Shown here in pieces: positions 22,914 to 34,230 of a stretch of 64,000 nucleotides of DNA. Under the pieces are notes generated by a model, which had not been told where the DNA came from, made no database searches, and saw only the letters and a program-made list of their open reading frames with translations. Position 1 is the stretch's first letter, and the number at the start of each line of letters is the position of its first letter. Source of the stretch: Onthophagus taurus (taxonomy: Eukaryota; Arthropoda; Insecta; Coleoptera; Scarabaeidae); contig NC_091966.1 of the NCBI RefSeq assembly GCF_036711975.1, positions 1,867,501 to 1,931,500 of the forward strand, written 5' to 3'. The position numbers and the translations under genes were made by a program.

Positions 22914-25900
22914 TCAAAGTTGCGTCTTAAACTTAATAACCCCCAATTTATTATCGAATTTAAACGAATAACCTATATATCCGGGACATTTTTTTCCGCG
23001 CATTAAATGAACCCCCTGCCTAACATGAATGTTCCATTGTATTTCAGTATTAACATAAACAGTTTCCGTTGGTCCTGATGATATTTTTATATTTTCTTCT
23101 TCGTCAAAGATCCAATCCACCCAAAGAGCCAAACCGTTACATTCCCCACTTCTATTTTATTAACAAAATAAATTTAATAAAAATTAAGATTAAATAAATA
23201 AATTTTTTTACCCCGTTAAATTAAATGAACCTGACGTGGCAACTTCTTGCGCGCACAAATTTGGAATGTCCAATGTTGCAATATCCACAATTTCCGACAT
23301 CGCTTTTCCCTTATATTCCCATAAAGGTTCAGCGTCCACGACATCATCAGCTATTGATGATGAATGCTGATAAAAACAAATTGAATTATTCTGTATTAAT
23401 AAAATATATGAGTCTATAACCTAAACAGGATGATGGTTTGATGATGAAATTAATTGTGTGTTATATTTAAATATTATAACGTAGATCCGGGACGTAATTG
23501 ATCAAAATAATGACGTCGTTATTTCATTCATAAAATTCTGTATTCTTTTGTGACGTAGAAATGAATATAATCTTTATTTTATTAATACAACAATAATCAA
23601 AAAGAAAACAGGATACGGTGGTTTAGTATTAAAAATAACTTCATTATACTGAGTATTTTAATTTTATAACGTAAGATGGAAGTGTAATTTACGATGACGT
23701 CCTTAAAAAAATCTAATAAGGATATTTCATAATATACAATAATAATAATGTCAAATTTACAAAATGTCGTCTTCAATTTTATAGCTATACAGGGTGATAA
23801 ATTTAACGTGAGACAAGCGATTATCTCGAAAACGGTTCATTTTACATAAAAATGCAAGTGCAAAGGGGGAAACCATGTGACGATAACATTTTTGGACCTT
23901 GATCTTATTTTCAAGGTTATATGAAGGTCACGACCAATCTTCTTTTGAGCAGGAAATTGGACCTCCCCTTCCAAATTACAAAACTCCAAATTCAAAGCCT
24001 ACTCTAACAGACCTAGCTATTGTAGTAACAAGGTGAGATAACCAGCAAGCTAGAAGACATCAAGCACACATGGAGAGCTTACTTTCGAGAATATTTAAAT
24101 GCCATAACGCGAGATCCAATTGTGTGCGAAAGAAACGAGGACGATGTGGATGAAAATAAAACTGAACAGCACCACCAACAGCAATGAAAAAACCAACGTC
24201 AAAAAAAAATACCAGTAGCAGATAGCATCAGGCAGGGATATAGTCTTAGCCCAATTATAGGGGGCTTCACTCTGCCAAAATGTTATGCTATGCTAACGAC
24301 GATGTGTTTATTGCTGAAAACTATGATTTACAGATAATGCTACATTAACTTGAGTGAACTGCAGGGAAGTTTAACATGATCATATCTGTTCAGAAAAGGG
24401 TATCCCTCACAATACCCAAAGAACCAAGACGCTTTAAGTTAGCTATCTATACTACAACCAGACAGTTAATCAAATCATGACCTTTAAAAACCTCGGCGTT
24501 AACATTACCAACTACAGAAATATAAAAGATATCATCTGGAAGAGTAAGCATATGTAAAACCTGTCATGACGTATGCAGGAAAAACGAGAGAAACTGAAAC
24601 TGCAATAAGAGAAACGAAGATATAAGACAGCAGTGCGAAGTGGAATATATAATGAGATAGGTCAGAGTAAAAAGAAGAAAACGGAGAGACCACGTGAATA
24701 GAATGGCTGACGATTGGATTGGCAAAATGGTCAAAAAATCCAGACCAAACAAAGGAAAGCCTCCAGGTACACCTCCGAGGAGATGGTATGAAAGTTGGAC
24801 TTCAGTATCTCAGGAATGAAACGTAGTCGGAGCTGAAAAACTGGACCATGTCCTGAATAAACTGTTTGCACCTACTAATCATGAAGCTATGAAAAGAAGA
24901 AAGGATTCCCAAGGAGTGAGCGAAAAGTGTTTTCTGCCTAATATACAAGAATGAGGATAAATTAGTTTGACCATATACAAAAGGCTCAAATCCACTACCG
25001 AAAACAATTACGGAATACCAGACAGGTTTTAGAGTGACTACGGATCAATCGGTTACTTTTAAGCAAGTGCTGATTAAACTTGGGAATACGATATGAATGT
25101 TTACAACAAATTTGTTGTACAAATTAGAGGTAAGTAGATCTATCCTGCTGTCTTACAAAACATTTCAGCTGGTAGCTTACGTAGGTAACATTAATACAAT
25201 TTGACGACCATTAACGGAAGTACAAGAAACTTATAGCTCACTAAAAGAAAATACAAAAAATATAAGACTAGAAATCAAAATAAGCACAGCAAATATCCTA
25301 ATACAGTCAAGAGATGCTGTAGTCATCGCGCCAATGATAACTGATATCAACATCCAACTCTTTTGCTACCTGGGAATATAACTTACTAGCGATAGAAAAG
25401 GAAGATACTATATTTATAGAAATAATCACACATTTTCACCTTCAGCAGCTCGCATGTCACATCCAACACTTCATTTTCCTAGCGTTTTAGGAGTTTATTT
25501 AGTTATTTATCTAGTTATTTTCTCTTGACCATTTTAGAAGTCTGTCCATTGATTATTTCTTTAATCATTATCACAAGAAAAAGAAACCTCTATTTCTAAA
25601 CAATTAATTAATAAATATTTTTCTTTGCTTTTCAGATGAAATCTATTTGAGAAAAAAATTCACAATCAACCTTAAAACCAGGCTTTATGAGAACTTTTAT
25701 AACCATATCATTTATGTTTTATTAAATTAAATTTTATACCGAGGGTCAAGGTGGTGTAACCACGTAAAGATCAAGTATCAAGAAAGGTTTGAGGTTTGTT
25801 TACTTTAAATGTTTACCTAAGACTGTCTTTCACTTACGCATAGTTGTGGAGCGATCCCAAATTTAGTCCCTTAACTACACTAAATTCTTGTAATTTGCAC

Positions 25901-28900
25901 TCTTTTTTCTAGAGAACCAAAAGATATGCGACAGGAAGAACTTGTAACCAGAAAAAAAATTAAAGGATATAACTAAATTCAATGGACACAGTATATCCAT
26001 ATTCTTTATATTTCACATGTTACGGATTGCATAACCTAGCGTCTCAAGACGGTCAATATTAGGGTGAGGTATTATGATAACCAGAGAAACAACAGATTTT
26101 AAGAGCATAGTTTCAAAGAGTCGCCATATAGCTTAGAATTGAAGTATGAACGAGAAATGGAGATGGCAGCAGATAGAATCAACACACAATCGTCACCTTT
26201 GGAGGATTCTAGAGCCTCGCCCGAAAGCGATCTCGGCGATTTGGAGTGAAATCGTCCCATAGATGTGTTAGTAAAGATACAAAGTCTCTTATAAGAAGAC
26301 ATTTATGTTCATTCCGCCGAGGTCGCTTCGGGCATTAAAGTTCTAAATTGGCACGGTTACTCTTCAAATGCTGTAAAATAGATTGTCATTTGCTGTATCA
26401 CAGTATCTTGTACAGGTTGGTCAAAAAATTAATTACCTTTTTTTTATTCAATGGCAAGAAAGTGAAAATTTTAAATGGTAAGCCCCATATTTGATTAGCT
26501 CATCAGAAAGAGAATTTGCCGGGAAATGCCAGAAATCGGTTATATTTTTATTACGACATGATATTTTGACAGTCTTTCGTTTAATTTATTTTTACGATTA
26601 ACTTTGATTGATAATCTTTTAGTTCACTGTCTTTTATTTACCAAAAATAACAAATAGAAGAACAAATAAATGAATCAATGAAAACAAAAATTAGGTTTCG
26701 ATAAAAAATTTAATTCTCTCACTGGTAGGTTAAAAAAATATTGGGCGTACCTTACAAAATTTTCAGCTTTCTTGCCAATGAACATGGGGAAACGACAATT
26801 CAATTATTGACCACCCTGTATAAGATACTCTGATACAACAAATGAGAATCTATTTGATATCATTTGAAGAGTAATCTTACCATCTTAGAGCTTTGTCAAC
26901 ATGTTTTACCCGCATACAATTAAAAGGTGCAATAAAAACTATAGCATTCCATTTAAAATAACGAAGTTGAGGTGTACTTCCGGAGGACCGGAAGTGACCT
27001 CCCATATAAGTTAAATGTCAGAAACATTGATGCAATGGAACAGAAATAAAATGGGTGTTGCTGACTTTTTGGCGGACACTGTATATCTTACAAGGGAAAT
27101 ATCAGAACTGTCCCTCACCGATTTCGTTGAAATTTGGTACAGCGATAGTATGGCCAAAAATAAGATTTACGTATTTTTTTATACGTGCTAATAAAGCCCC
27201 TGGGGCGAGTTATAAGGGTTGGAAATCGGGACGAAATATATATATTCGCTTATAGGCTGAAAACGAAAATAGCTATCGAAATGTGGTAAATGTAAACTGA
27301 TATTCATTTTCATAGAGCTTTCCATTAATATATCACACATATATCTGAGGGCTTCAGGGGGTAAACTATCCCTAGTTTTTTGGAATATTTTAAAAACTAC
27401 CCTATCGATTTTGACGATATTATGTATCCTTATAGTACGTTTAAAATATTAATGACGTATTTTTTCTTATTTGCCTCTGACCATCCCCTGCAAAGTTACG
27501 GGGTACAATAGATAACCCCTTTCCTTAAGAATAATGTGATAAACTATTACACTTTTGAACAATATTTTGAAGAAAACCATTAATTAGATGTAAATTAAGA
27601 TTTACACAGTAAAATAAATCCTATACGACATTAAGGGGTGGCTGGGGTTAACTACCCTAATCACCACAAAATAATTTTTTTTGCGAAAATTGTTTGTCGA
27701 TTTTGGTGCAATTTACCACGATGATTTTTTATACATTAGGTAGTACTATTGTAAGAACCTACAAGGGTTAGAAATTTGGGGTAGAAAATATATTTTCGCT
27801 AATTACTTTCATACTGCTACAGAAAAAGCTTTTTTTATCCTTATTCTATTTAAATAACACAAAAGTTAGGATAATTATATAAATATTTATTAATAATGTG
27901 TTCAAAAGCAACTGAAGAAGAATGGTTAAGTATGACAAATTGTATTCTACATTGTTAATTTAGTTTTTTTTTAATTTATTTTTATTTAAAAGGGATTTTG
28001 GGGATTAAAACCGTGGAAAGCGTGGTCCAGTCGGTGTCATCGACAACACATAGCTACACAATTCAACCCATCATATCTGCAAATGAACTGCTACTTTCTC
28101 CTCTTTTCATTGTTTTAAAAGAATTTTCTGGTACGTTTGGACCGAGGGTAATAAATACAATGTTCAAAGCAGATAACATATTCGTTTTGGCATCAAAGTC
28201 TGGTAAACTGACTTCTGCTCATATGAAAAATTGGCTACAAAATGTCTATTTCCCAAACACTGGACCCAAATCATTACTATTACTGGATTCTTGGAGTGGC
28301 CACTGCCCTGATATTATTAGTGAAGTAACTCCATCGGATGTTAAGTTTAAACATTTGTCTATACCTGCAGGGACAACAGGTCAAATTCAACCCCTGAATG
28401 TATTTGGTTTTAGAATATGGAAAAATGTCATTAGAAGATTTTCTGATCAAGTTATTCTCTATCAGTACGATGTCAATTTGCATCAGCGAGATAATATTTT
28501 AAAATTGCAATCCTTAACGCAAAAACCAGTTGTCTTTCCCACGATTTATTAATGTTTCTAAATACGCCTGATTTGCATCTAGATATACAGGGTGATTCAT
28601 AAGTAATGGGCCAAATTGTAAATGTACGTTCAGGAGGCCAAAATAATAATATTTTCATTAACAATAATGGGTCTTAGTCTGCTCCTTACTGAGATACAGG
28701 ATGTTAAAGCGAAAAAAATAAAATAGATTTTTGTTAATAGATCAGCTACTTTTCTACATAATGACTCATAGTTGACTTATAGTTTTTGTAAGGGTAAACA
28801 ATAATGTGTGAGAGGATTTGAGTTAACTCGTAGATGTCGCCACATGCGCCATATGAATTATGAAACGTCAATGAGCTTTTACGTTTAATGAATAGTTTAA

Positions 28901-31900
28901 AACATTTTATTGTTAAGTAAACTGATTCATTCTTGTCCTAACATAAATCAAAATGCCGAGACATAATCACTTTTCAAACGAAGAAATGAGAGACATGTTA
29001 TGCGTTTACGCACAAGAACGTTTTTCTGGACAAGCAGCATCCAGAAAATATCGTGAAATGTACCCTTACAGAAGGCAGCCAAACCGGAAGATATTTCAAA
29101 ATATTTATAATCGATTGGGTGAAACAGGTTCATTTCGTCCAAAATATCATACAGGACGTCCTAAGATTATCACTCCGCAGCAAGAAGATGAAATTTTGGT
29201 AAGAATTGCGCAAAATTCTGAAATAAGCACTCGTCGATTGTCTGCAGCAACTGGAATAAGCCAACCATCCGTGACTAGAATTTTACACAAGGAAAATTTA
29301 TATCCCTATCATTTTATACCTGTGCAAAATTTACTTCCAACAGATTATCGAATCAGAGTTCAATTTTGTCAGTGGCTAAAAGGAAAATTGAATAATAATC
29401 CAACATTCCTAAATAACATTCTTTTCACGGATGAAGCAACCTTTACCAGACGCGGAGTTTTTAATTGGCGAAATAGTCATGCCTGGGAAACCGAAAACCC
29501 TCGTTTAAAAAAAGATAGACATTTCCAGCACGAGTTTAAAATAAATGTGTGGTGCAGTTGAATTACCTCCTAATTTAAATGGAGAGTCATATTTAATTTT
29601 TTTAAATAATGACTTAGTCGACCTCTTGGGAGATCTTCCATTACAACTAAGAAGAAATATGTGGTTCATGCAAGACGGTGCTCCTCCACATTTTTCACGT
29701 GCTGTGCGCGAACATCTGAATGAAACATTCCCTCACCGTTGGATTGGACGTGGTAGTGAATTTCAGTGGCCACCATGTGTGGGGTTACATGAAATCAATG
29801 GTCTATGCTGAACCTACTATAAATACACGAGACGAGTTATGGAATAGAATTCAAGATGCAGCCAATTCAATACGAAATAATCCTGCTACATTTTTTAAAG
29901 TCAGACAATCCTTAACCAAACGGTTAAATGCGTGTATAAATGCTGGTGGTGGTCATGTTGAAAACCTTTTGCAGTAGCTCATAATTAAGCTTAAATTTAA
30001 TTTAACTTCGCACAACATTAACATGTAGGTTTTGATAACAGTTGTCGTAAGTGGTCTTAGTTCAAGTCTGTTCTAATGTTGTATTTCGTTTTATTAACTA
30101 GCGTACAATAAATTGTTTTATTACGTAATTTTTTTATGGTTTCAGTTTAATATTGTTATCAATTATCAATTACGGTTAGGTAAATGTCAACATTCCATGC
30201 CATGCTTGTGTCTTAACAGATTAATGCTACGTCGACCACCGTGAAATGTAGTGTAGTGAATTAGTAAAATTCAAATATCTCGAAAATCGTTAATATTTTC
30301 AAGATCAAAGAAGTATAGCTTTTTTCTACAGAAATGATGGGGCTATCCAAATTAAACAAGTATGTTGTAAAATAATGAGCGATAAAAAATTTGTAGCTGA
30401 TTTCATCTAATTCATATGGCGCATGTGGCGACATCTACGAGTTAACTCAAATCCTCTCACACATTATTGTTTACCCTTACAAAAACTATAAGTCAACTAT
30501 GAGTCATTATGTAGAAAAGTAGCTGATCTATTAACAAAAATCTATTTTATTTTTTTCGCTTTAACATCCTGTATCTCAGTAAGGAGCAGACTAAGACCCA
30601 TTATTGTTAATGAAAATATTATTATTTTGGCCTCCTGAACGTACATTTACAATTTGGCCCATTACTTATGAATCACCCTGTATAGAGGAGAGACCAGAAC
30701 AGTTTGAAAATCCCGTGGAGGTTTGCTTTTCCAATGAAAAACCTACGTGCGATATCTGTGGAGATATAGCTGTTATAACTTGTGCATGGTGTAGACAATG
30801 TTTAAAACATTTTTTTCATAATTTTCATTATTGCCAACAAAAAAAGAAATTAAAATAATAATGTAGAATAGAATTTGTGATAGTCAACCATTCTTTTGAC
30901 AGTTACTTTTTAACTCATTAATTACTAATAAATATTTATATAATTATCCTAACTTTTGTGTTATTTAAATAGAATAAGGATAAAAAACATTTTTCTGTAG
31001 GAGTATGAAAGTTATTAGCGAAAATATATTTTCTATCCCAAACTTCTAATCCTTGTAAGTTCTTACAATAGTACTATCTAACATATAAAAAAATCATCGT
31101 GGGAAATTGCACCAAAATCGACAAACAATTTTCGCACAGTTTTTTACAGTTTATCACATTAGTCTTAAGGAAAGGGGTTATCTATAATACCCCGTAATTT
31201 TGCAGGGGATGGTCAGAGGCAAATAAGAAAAAACATGTCATTAATATTTTTAAACGTACTATAAGGACACATAATATCGTCAAAATCGACAGGGTAGTTT
31301 TTAAAATATTCCAAAAAACTAGGGGTAGTTTACCCCCTGAAGCCCTTAGATATATGTGTGATATATCAATGGAAAGCTCTTTGAAAATGAATATCAGTTT
31401 ACATTTACCACATTTCGATAGCTATTTTCGTTTTCAGCCTATAAGCGAATATATTTATTTCTTCCCGATTTCCAACCCTTATAACTCACCCCAGGGGCTT
31501 TATTAGCACGTATAAAAAATACGTAAACCTTATTTTTGGCCATACTATCGGTGTACCAAATTTCAACAAAATCGGTGAGGGACAGTTCTGATACTTCCCT
31601 TGTTAGTAAAGATGCAAAGTCTCTTATAAGAAGACATTTTTTATCCTCACTGTGCCGAGGACGCTTGCGGGCGAGGCGCTAAAATGTTCCAAAGCTAACA
31701 ATTTCGTGCTAATATATCAAATCCAGCGCCTCGGCTGCAAACGACCTCGGCAATTTGAGGCAAAGTCTTGGTAAAGATACAAAGTCTCTTATAAGAAGAC
31801 ATTTATCTTCAGATCAAGATATCTATGGGACGATTTCACTCCAAATCGTCAAGGTTGCTTGCGGGCGAGGCGCTAGAATTCTACAAAGCGGACGATTACA

Positions 31901-33925
31901 TGTTGATATATCAAAACTAGCGCCTTGCCCGGAAGAGACCACGGCGGAGTGAGGATAAATATCTTCTTATAAGAGACTTTAAATTTTTACCAAGATTTCG
32001 CCTAAAATTGCCGAGGTCGTTTGCAGCTGAGGCGCGAGATTTGATATATTAACACGAAATCATCAGCTTTATAAGATTGTAGCGCCTCGCCCGCAAGCGA
32101 CCTCGGCGATTTGAGGGTAAATGTTTTGTTATAGTCAAAAAATTAAGTGTTAGAGCATGGAATTTCTACAAGTAACTATCTCAATAAGTATCAACAACTT
32201 TCTCGCATTTTTATTTGGATTGATTATGAAATATTAAATTTAAAAATTATGTACGTTTACAATAAAATTTATTTTGAATCATTTTAATCTTACCTGTATT
32301 AAACAATCAAAACTGTCCATTTTAAATCCTTCACACGTTCCCAAAGGTGATCTAATCTTATACAAATGTTCAAATTCAACAGCAACACCTCTAATAATAG
32401 CCTTACTAGGAAATACTTTAACATCCTCGCTAAACATCTCTTTATACTCTCCCAATTGATAAGCAAACTGAAGATTGTCCCAAGGAACGATAGCCGATAT
32501 AAAATAAGGCTCACCAACGATCAAATTAAATTTAATATCAGTCCGTGATTTTAATTCAGCATTAGGAAGTATTTCAATATTTTTTAAATCGTTGCATTCA
32601 ATAAAACTTTTTATCAAACTAATCCAATTCGATCCGTTTCTGGACCAATTCGGTTCGACGAAAACAACATTTTTCGCGCCCAATTTGGCGGCTGCTAAAG
32701 CTTGATAAAAACCGTTACTTAAAACGAGAACGACGCTTTCTTTGGTGATGTGTTTTTGGAATAGTGAGGCGAACTTTTTTGTGCGACTTGGATCGTTCAT
32801 TTGACCGATTCTAGTGCGAGAATAAAAATCGTGTAAACTACAATCACAGAGAGGTTTTTGGTAATCTGTTTCGGTTATGTTATCTTTTTTTATATTAAAC
32901 CATAATGAGTATTCATCGTGGCAGCTAATTAACTGTAAATCTTCGCCTTTCCAAACTTTTAAGTTGGATGGGAAGTAATAAATAGCTTGCATCCAATGAT
33001 CTCTCCATGGTGCTTTATCACCAAGTGGATGGACCCAGTATGGGGCGCAAGATAACTTGATTTTGTTATCAATATCCATGTCTAATTCCCACCACATAAA
33101 TACGGCGTGAGCTATCCCATCTCGTTCAGCTTGAAACGTTTGTACGTTGCTTCGATCAAAAATAAAGGGTGATTTTCCAGACCAATCAAATTTAAAGATA
33201 GGTTTTGGTGATATTATGGTGTTAAAATAATTTTTATTGATGTTATTTAATTGTAAATCATGTACAGCAGCTGTTCCTTTACAATTCTTAACAGTTTCAG
33301 GTACAGTTAACAATAAAACACCATCCTCATCATAAACATCTTTTAATCGGTTCCAATTATTAATAAAAGGACTTTCAACAACTTGAACATACATTGTAGC
33401 ATTATGTGGAATAACAATACAATCTTTTTCTAATAAATCATTGTGAGCATTTTTGAAGGTACCAAAAGCGCCCTCTCCTATTAATTCAGTATCAAATACT
33501 TCAGTAACTAAAATATTCGCCTTAAAATCCATATCAACCCCAATTTTAATATCGGTGGATCGTTTTGGAATAACTTTTATTTTGCCACTGAACCCATTCT
33601 CATCAATTACCTTCTTAGCACACTCCCCCATTGGGTTAAAAGCTTCACAAGCAACAACACTATCGGCTCCATGTCTTACAGCCATCATAGATAACAATCC
33701 TGTTCCCGTTCCTATATCTAAAACGTTCGCTTTCTTTCCTTGCGAATGCATTCGATCAATCGCCACTTTCAAAGCTGCTTCATACTTTTCGTTTCGCTCA
33801 TAATCGTGTAACATATCAGCATAAGCAGCTCTCGCGACTTCTTGATGAAAATTGTAATTCTCACTTTGTATTTCCCAGGCCATTTGGCCCGTAATGGGGT
33901 TGAGGCGTTGCGTAAAAATACTCAT
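22914..33925 (-). CDS. PRMT7: Protein arginine methyltransferase 7, three exons
   Basis: Exons (minus): 32294-33925, 23212-23366 and 22914-23151, GT-AG borders, phases 0 and 2 matched, 674 residues (vertebrate PRMT7 about 692). PRMT7 monomethylates arginine using S-adenosylmethionine and has two tandem methyltransferase modules. Visible: motif I VLDIGTGTG (residues 68-76), ACEAF, the double-E loop TEVFDTELIGEG (141-152), WRDHWMQ (about 307-313), the second-module strings GEPYFISAIVPWDN and RSPLGTCEGF, and C-terminal AEPLWEY and QWNIHVRQGVHL supplied by exons 2-3. The start is taken at MSIFTQRLNPITG, which aligns with the family start; an in-frame ATG 17 codons upstream is not conserved. Intron 1 (23367-32293) is 8.9 kb and transposon-filled. 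Three truncated copies of its 5' part lie at 38.8-43.5 kb. Confidence 0.95.
23370..23786. other. Intron sequence, nothing recognised
   Basis: AT-rich part of PRMT7 intron 1 with no reading frame or known repeat signature. Confidence 0.4.
23787..24010 (+). mobile_element. End of a mariner-like or MITE repeat
   Basis: Starts with TACAGGGTGATAAATTTAAC and continues ATTATCTCGAAAACGG, a common style for ends of dispersed insect elements of the mariner type (TA then CAGGGTG). No matching inverted end was found, so it is a single-ended fragment. Confidence 0.4.
24180..24900 (+). mobile_element. Degenerate LINE remains
   Basis: Plus-strand fragments in the correct order for one LINE: DDVFIAENYDLQIML, KFNMIISVQK, SLTIPKEPRRFKLAIY, then near 24550 VKPVMTYAGKTRET and near 24660 RRKRRDHVNRMADDWIGKMV followed by GKPPGTPPRRWYESW. 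Many stops and frame shifts. Same family as the relic at 12030-12235. Confidence 0.7.
24950..25420 (+). mobile_element. Second degenerate LINE RT fragment
   Basis: Translation shows LVAYVGNINTI for the RT core (family form LxAYADDIDII), then PLTEVQETYSSLKENTKN and LEIKISTANILIQ, the usual GLKINxxKTKYM block, and IQLFCYLGI. Heavily decayed and different in sequence from the copy just upstream. Confidence 0.6.
25430..26090. other. Intron sequence, nothing recognised
   Basis: No coding stretch, inverted repeat or tandem repeat was noticed in this part of PRMT7 intron 1. Confidence 0.4.
26090..26345. repeat. CGAGGCGCT foldback repeat, single copy
   Basis: Contains AAAGTCTCTTATAAGAAGAC and arms of the type AGCGATCTCGGCGATTTGG and GCCGAGGTCGCTTCGGGC. 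The same words form an array at 31608-32125 and a relic near 48165-48200. Confidence 0.6.
26413..26818. mobile_element. Mariner-type MITE, 406 bp
   Basis: Ends are CAGGTTGGTCAAAAAATTAATT and, inverted, CAGGGTGGTCAATAATTGAATT, flanked by TA on both sides (26411-26412, 26819-26820). No coding capacity. TA target duplication and CAGG-type ends fit the Tc1/mariner superfamily. Confidence 0.8.
26821..27090. other. Unclassified repeat-like sequence
   Basis: Contains a short inverted motif ACTTCCGGAGGACCGGAAGT and a GGCGGACACTGTA word directly before the DDE element; looks like the remains of another small element but no borders could be set. Confidence 0.3.
27998..28552 (+). pseudogene. DDE_1-type transposase, interrupted
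   Basis: Catalytic region of a DDE_1 (pogo/Tigger/CENP-B-like) transposase: SPLFIVLKEFSGTFGP, NIFVLASKSGKLTSAHMKNW, the second-Asp block LLLLDSWSGHCPDI, and the block IPAGTTGQIQPLNVFGFRIWK (the usual LDVF Asp is Asn here, a missing catalytic residue). The C-terminus, after the mariner insertion, continues at 30683 with EERPEQFENPVEVCF and a Cys-rich CDICGDIAVITCAWCRQC zinc-finger-like end, stopping at about 30858. A stop also precedes the insertion point, and the N-terminal DNA-binding part is not seen. Dead copy. Confidence 0.75.
28588..30680 (+). mobile_element. Tc1/mariner element with 274-bp TIRs
   Basis: Both ends start CAGGGTGATTCATAAGTAAT and continue as almost perfect inverted repeats for about 274 bp (28588-28861 and the inverse of about 30407-30680), flanked by TA (28586-28587, 30681-30682). 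Inside is a broken transposase (28953-29977). It is inserted into the transposase gene of the older DDE element; near-identical arms suggest it is the younger of the two. Confidence 0.9.
28953..29977 (+). pseudogene. Mariner-like transposase with lost catalytic end
   Basis: The N-terminal half has helix-turn-helix type sequence (MRDMLCVYAQERFSGQAASR, then GRPKIITPQQEDEIL and ISQPSVTRILH) and the first catalytic block NNILFTDEATFTRRGVFN. A frame change near 29548 moves to VELPPNLNGESYLIFL and MWFMQDGAPPHFSRAVREHL (second Asp). At about 29770 roughly 40 bases are missing between QWPP and the GYMKSMVYAEP block, removing the segment (family form RSPDLTPLDFFLW) that carries the third acidic residue. 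The end reads GGHVENLLQ. It belongs to the insect mariner-like group often annotated as DUF4817 proteins. Inactive. Confidence 0.85.
31608..32125. repeat. CGAGGCGCT foldback array
   Basis: Direct units start near 31608 and 31788 (TAAAGAT.CAAAGTCTCTTATA) about 180 bp apart, followed by an inverted run from about 31960 (CTTCTTATAAGAGACTTTAAA). Each unit holds GAGG.CGCTTGCGGGCGAGGC and its inverse GCCTCG..CGCAAGCGACCTCGG, so the array can fold on itself at several scales. GC-rich islands in AT-rich sequence. Non-coding. Confidence 0.7.
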
Positions 33926-34230
33926 CGTAACAGTTTTATAAGTAATTAATTGTTTTAAAACCAATTTAAAAAACATTCAATGTTTTTGAGGTTAGTGTAT
34001 ACATACGGCGATTTATGTTTTGACAGTTCGGCGACATCTATGATTGAATTAATGTATTAAAAGAATATATTATTTAATAAATTATTTTCTAAAATTGTTT
34101 TAAAATTAAAATTTATTTAAATAATTAAATTAAAAACAATAACTTATTATTTTAATTGACAAAATATTAAACTAATTATAATGTATTTGAAATGTGGCGC
34201 CATCTTTTAATATTTTAAGTCTGATTTAAC
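33926..34230. promoter_or_regulatory. PRMT7/mRpS34 bidirectional promoter, copy 0
   Basis: About 305 bases upstream of the PRMT7 ATG are repeated, with small changes, upstream of each truncated PRMT7 copy and before mRpS34 (39578-39878, 42478-42802, 43519-43860). Shared blocks are GTATACATACGGCGATTTAT, GTTCGGCGACATCTATGATT and GTGGCGCCATCTTTTAATA; GCCATCTT resembles a YY1/Pho site, common near mitochondrial-protein genes. In this copy the mRpS34-side end is cut by the P element. Promoter role is inferred from head-to-head gene starts. Confidence 0.7.

Larger units (their letters stand above)
27091..31602 (+). mobile_element. Long-TIR DDE transposon, interrupted by mariner
   Basis: The outer ends read CAAGGGAAATATCAGAACTG at 27091 and the inverse CAAGGGAAGTATCAGAACTG ending at 31602. 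The flanks are TTA on each side (27088-27090, 31603-31605). Terminal inverted repeats are unusually long: about 800 bp left (to roughly 27893) and about 676 bp right (from roughly 30927), the left holding some 130 bp absent on the right. Between them lies a DDE transposase gene split by the mariner at 28588-30680. Without that insert the element is about 2.4 kb. The superfamily is uncertain: the protein is pogo/Tigger-like but the duplication looks like TTA, not TA. Confidence 0.8.

Noticed and set aside
33453-33803. Plus-strand frame repeated at 39105, 42062 and 43102
   Set aside because: Antisense shadow of PRMT7 and its copies; recurrence reflects the duplications, not a gene family.
33926-33976. 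Upstream ATG giving a 17-residue longer PRMT7
   Set aside because: The extra residues do not match the family, whose N-terminus aligns with MSIFTQRLNPITG; repeated in the copies only because the whole promoter was duplicated.
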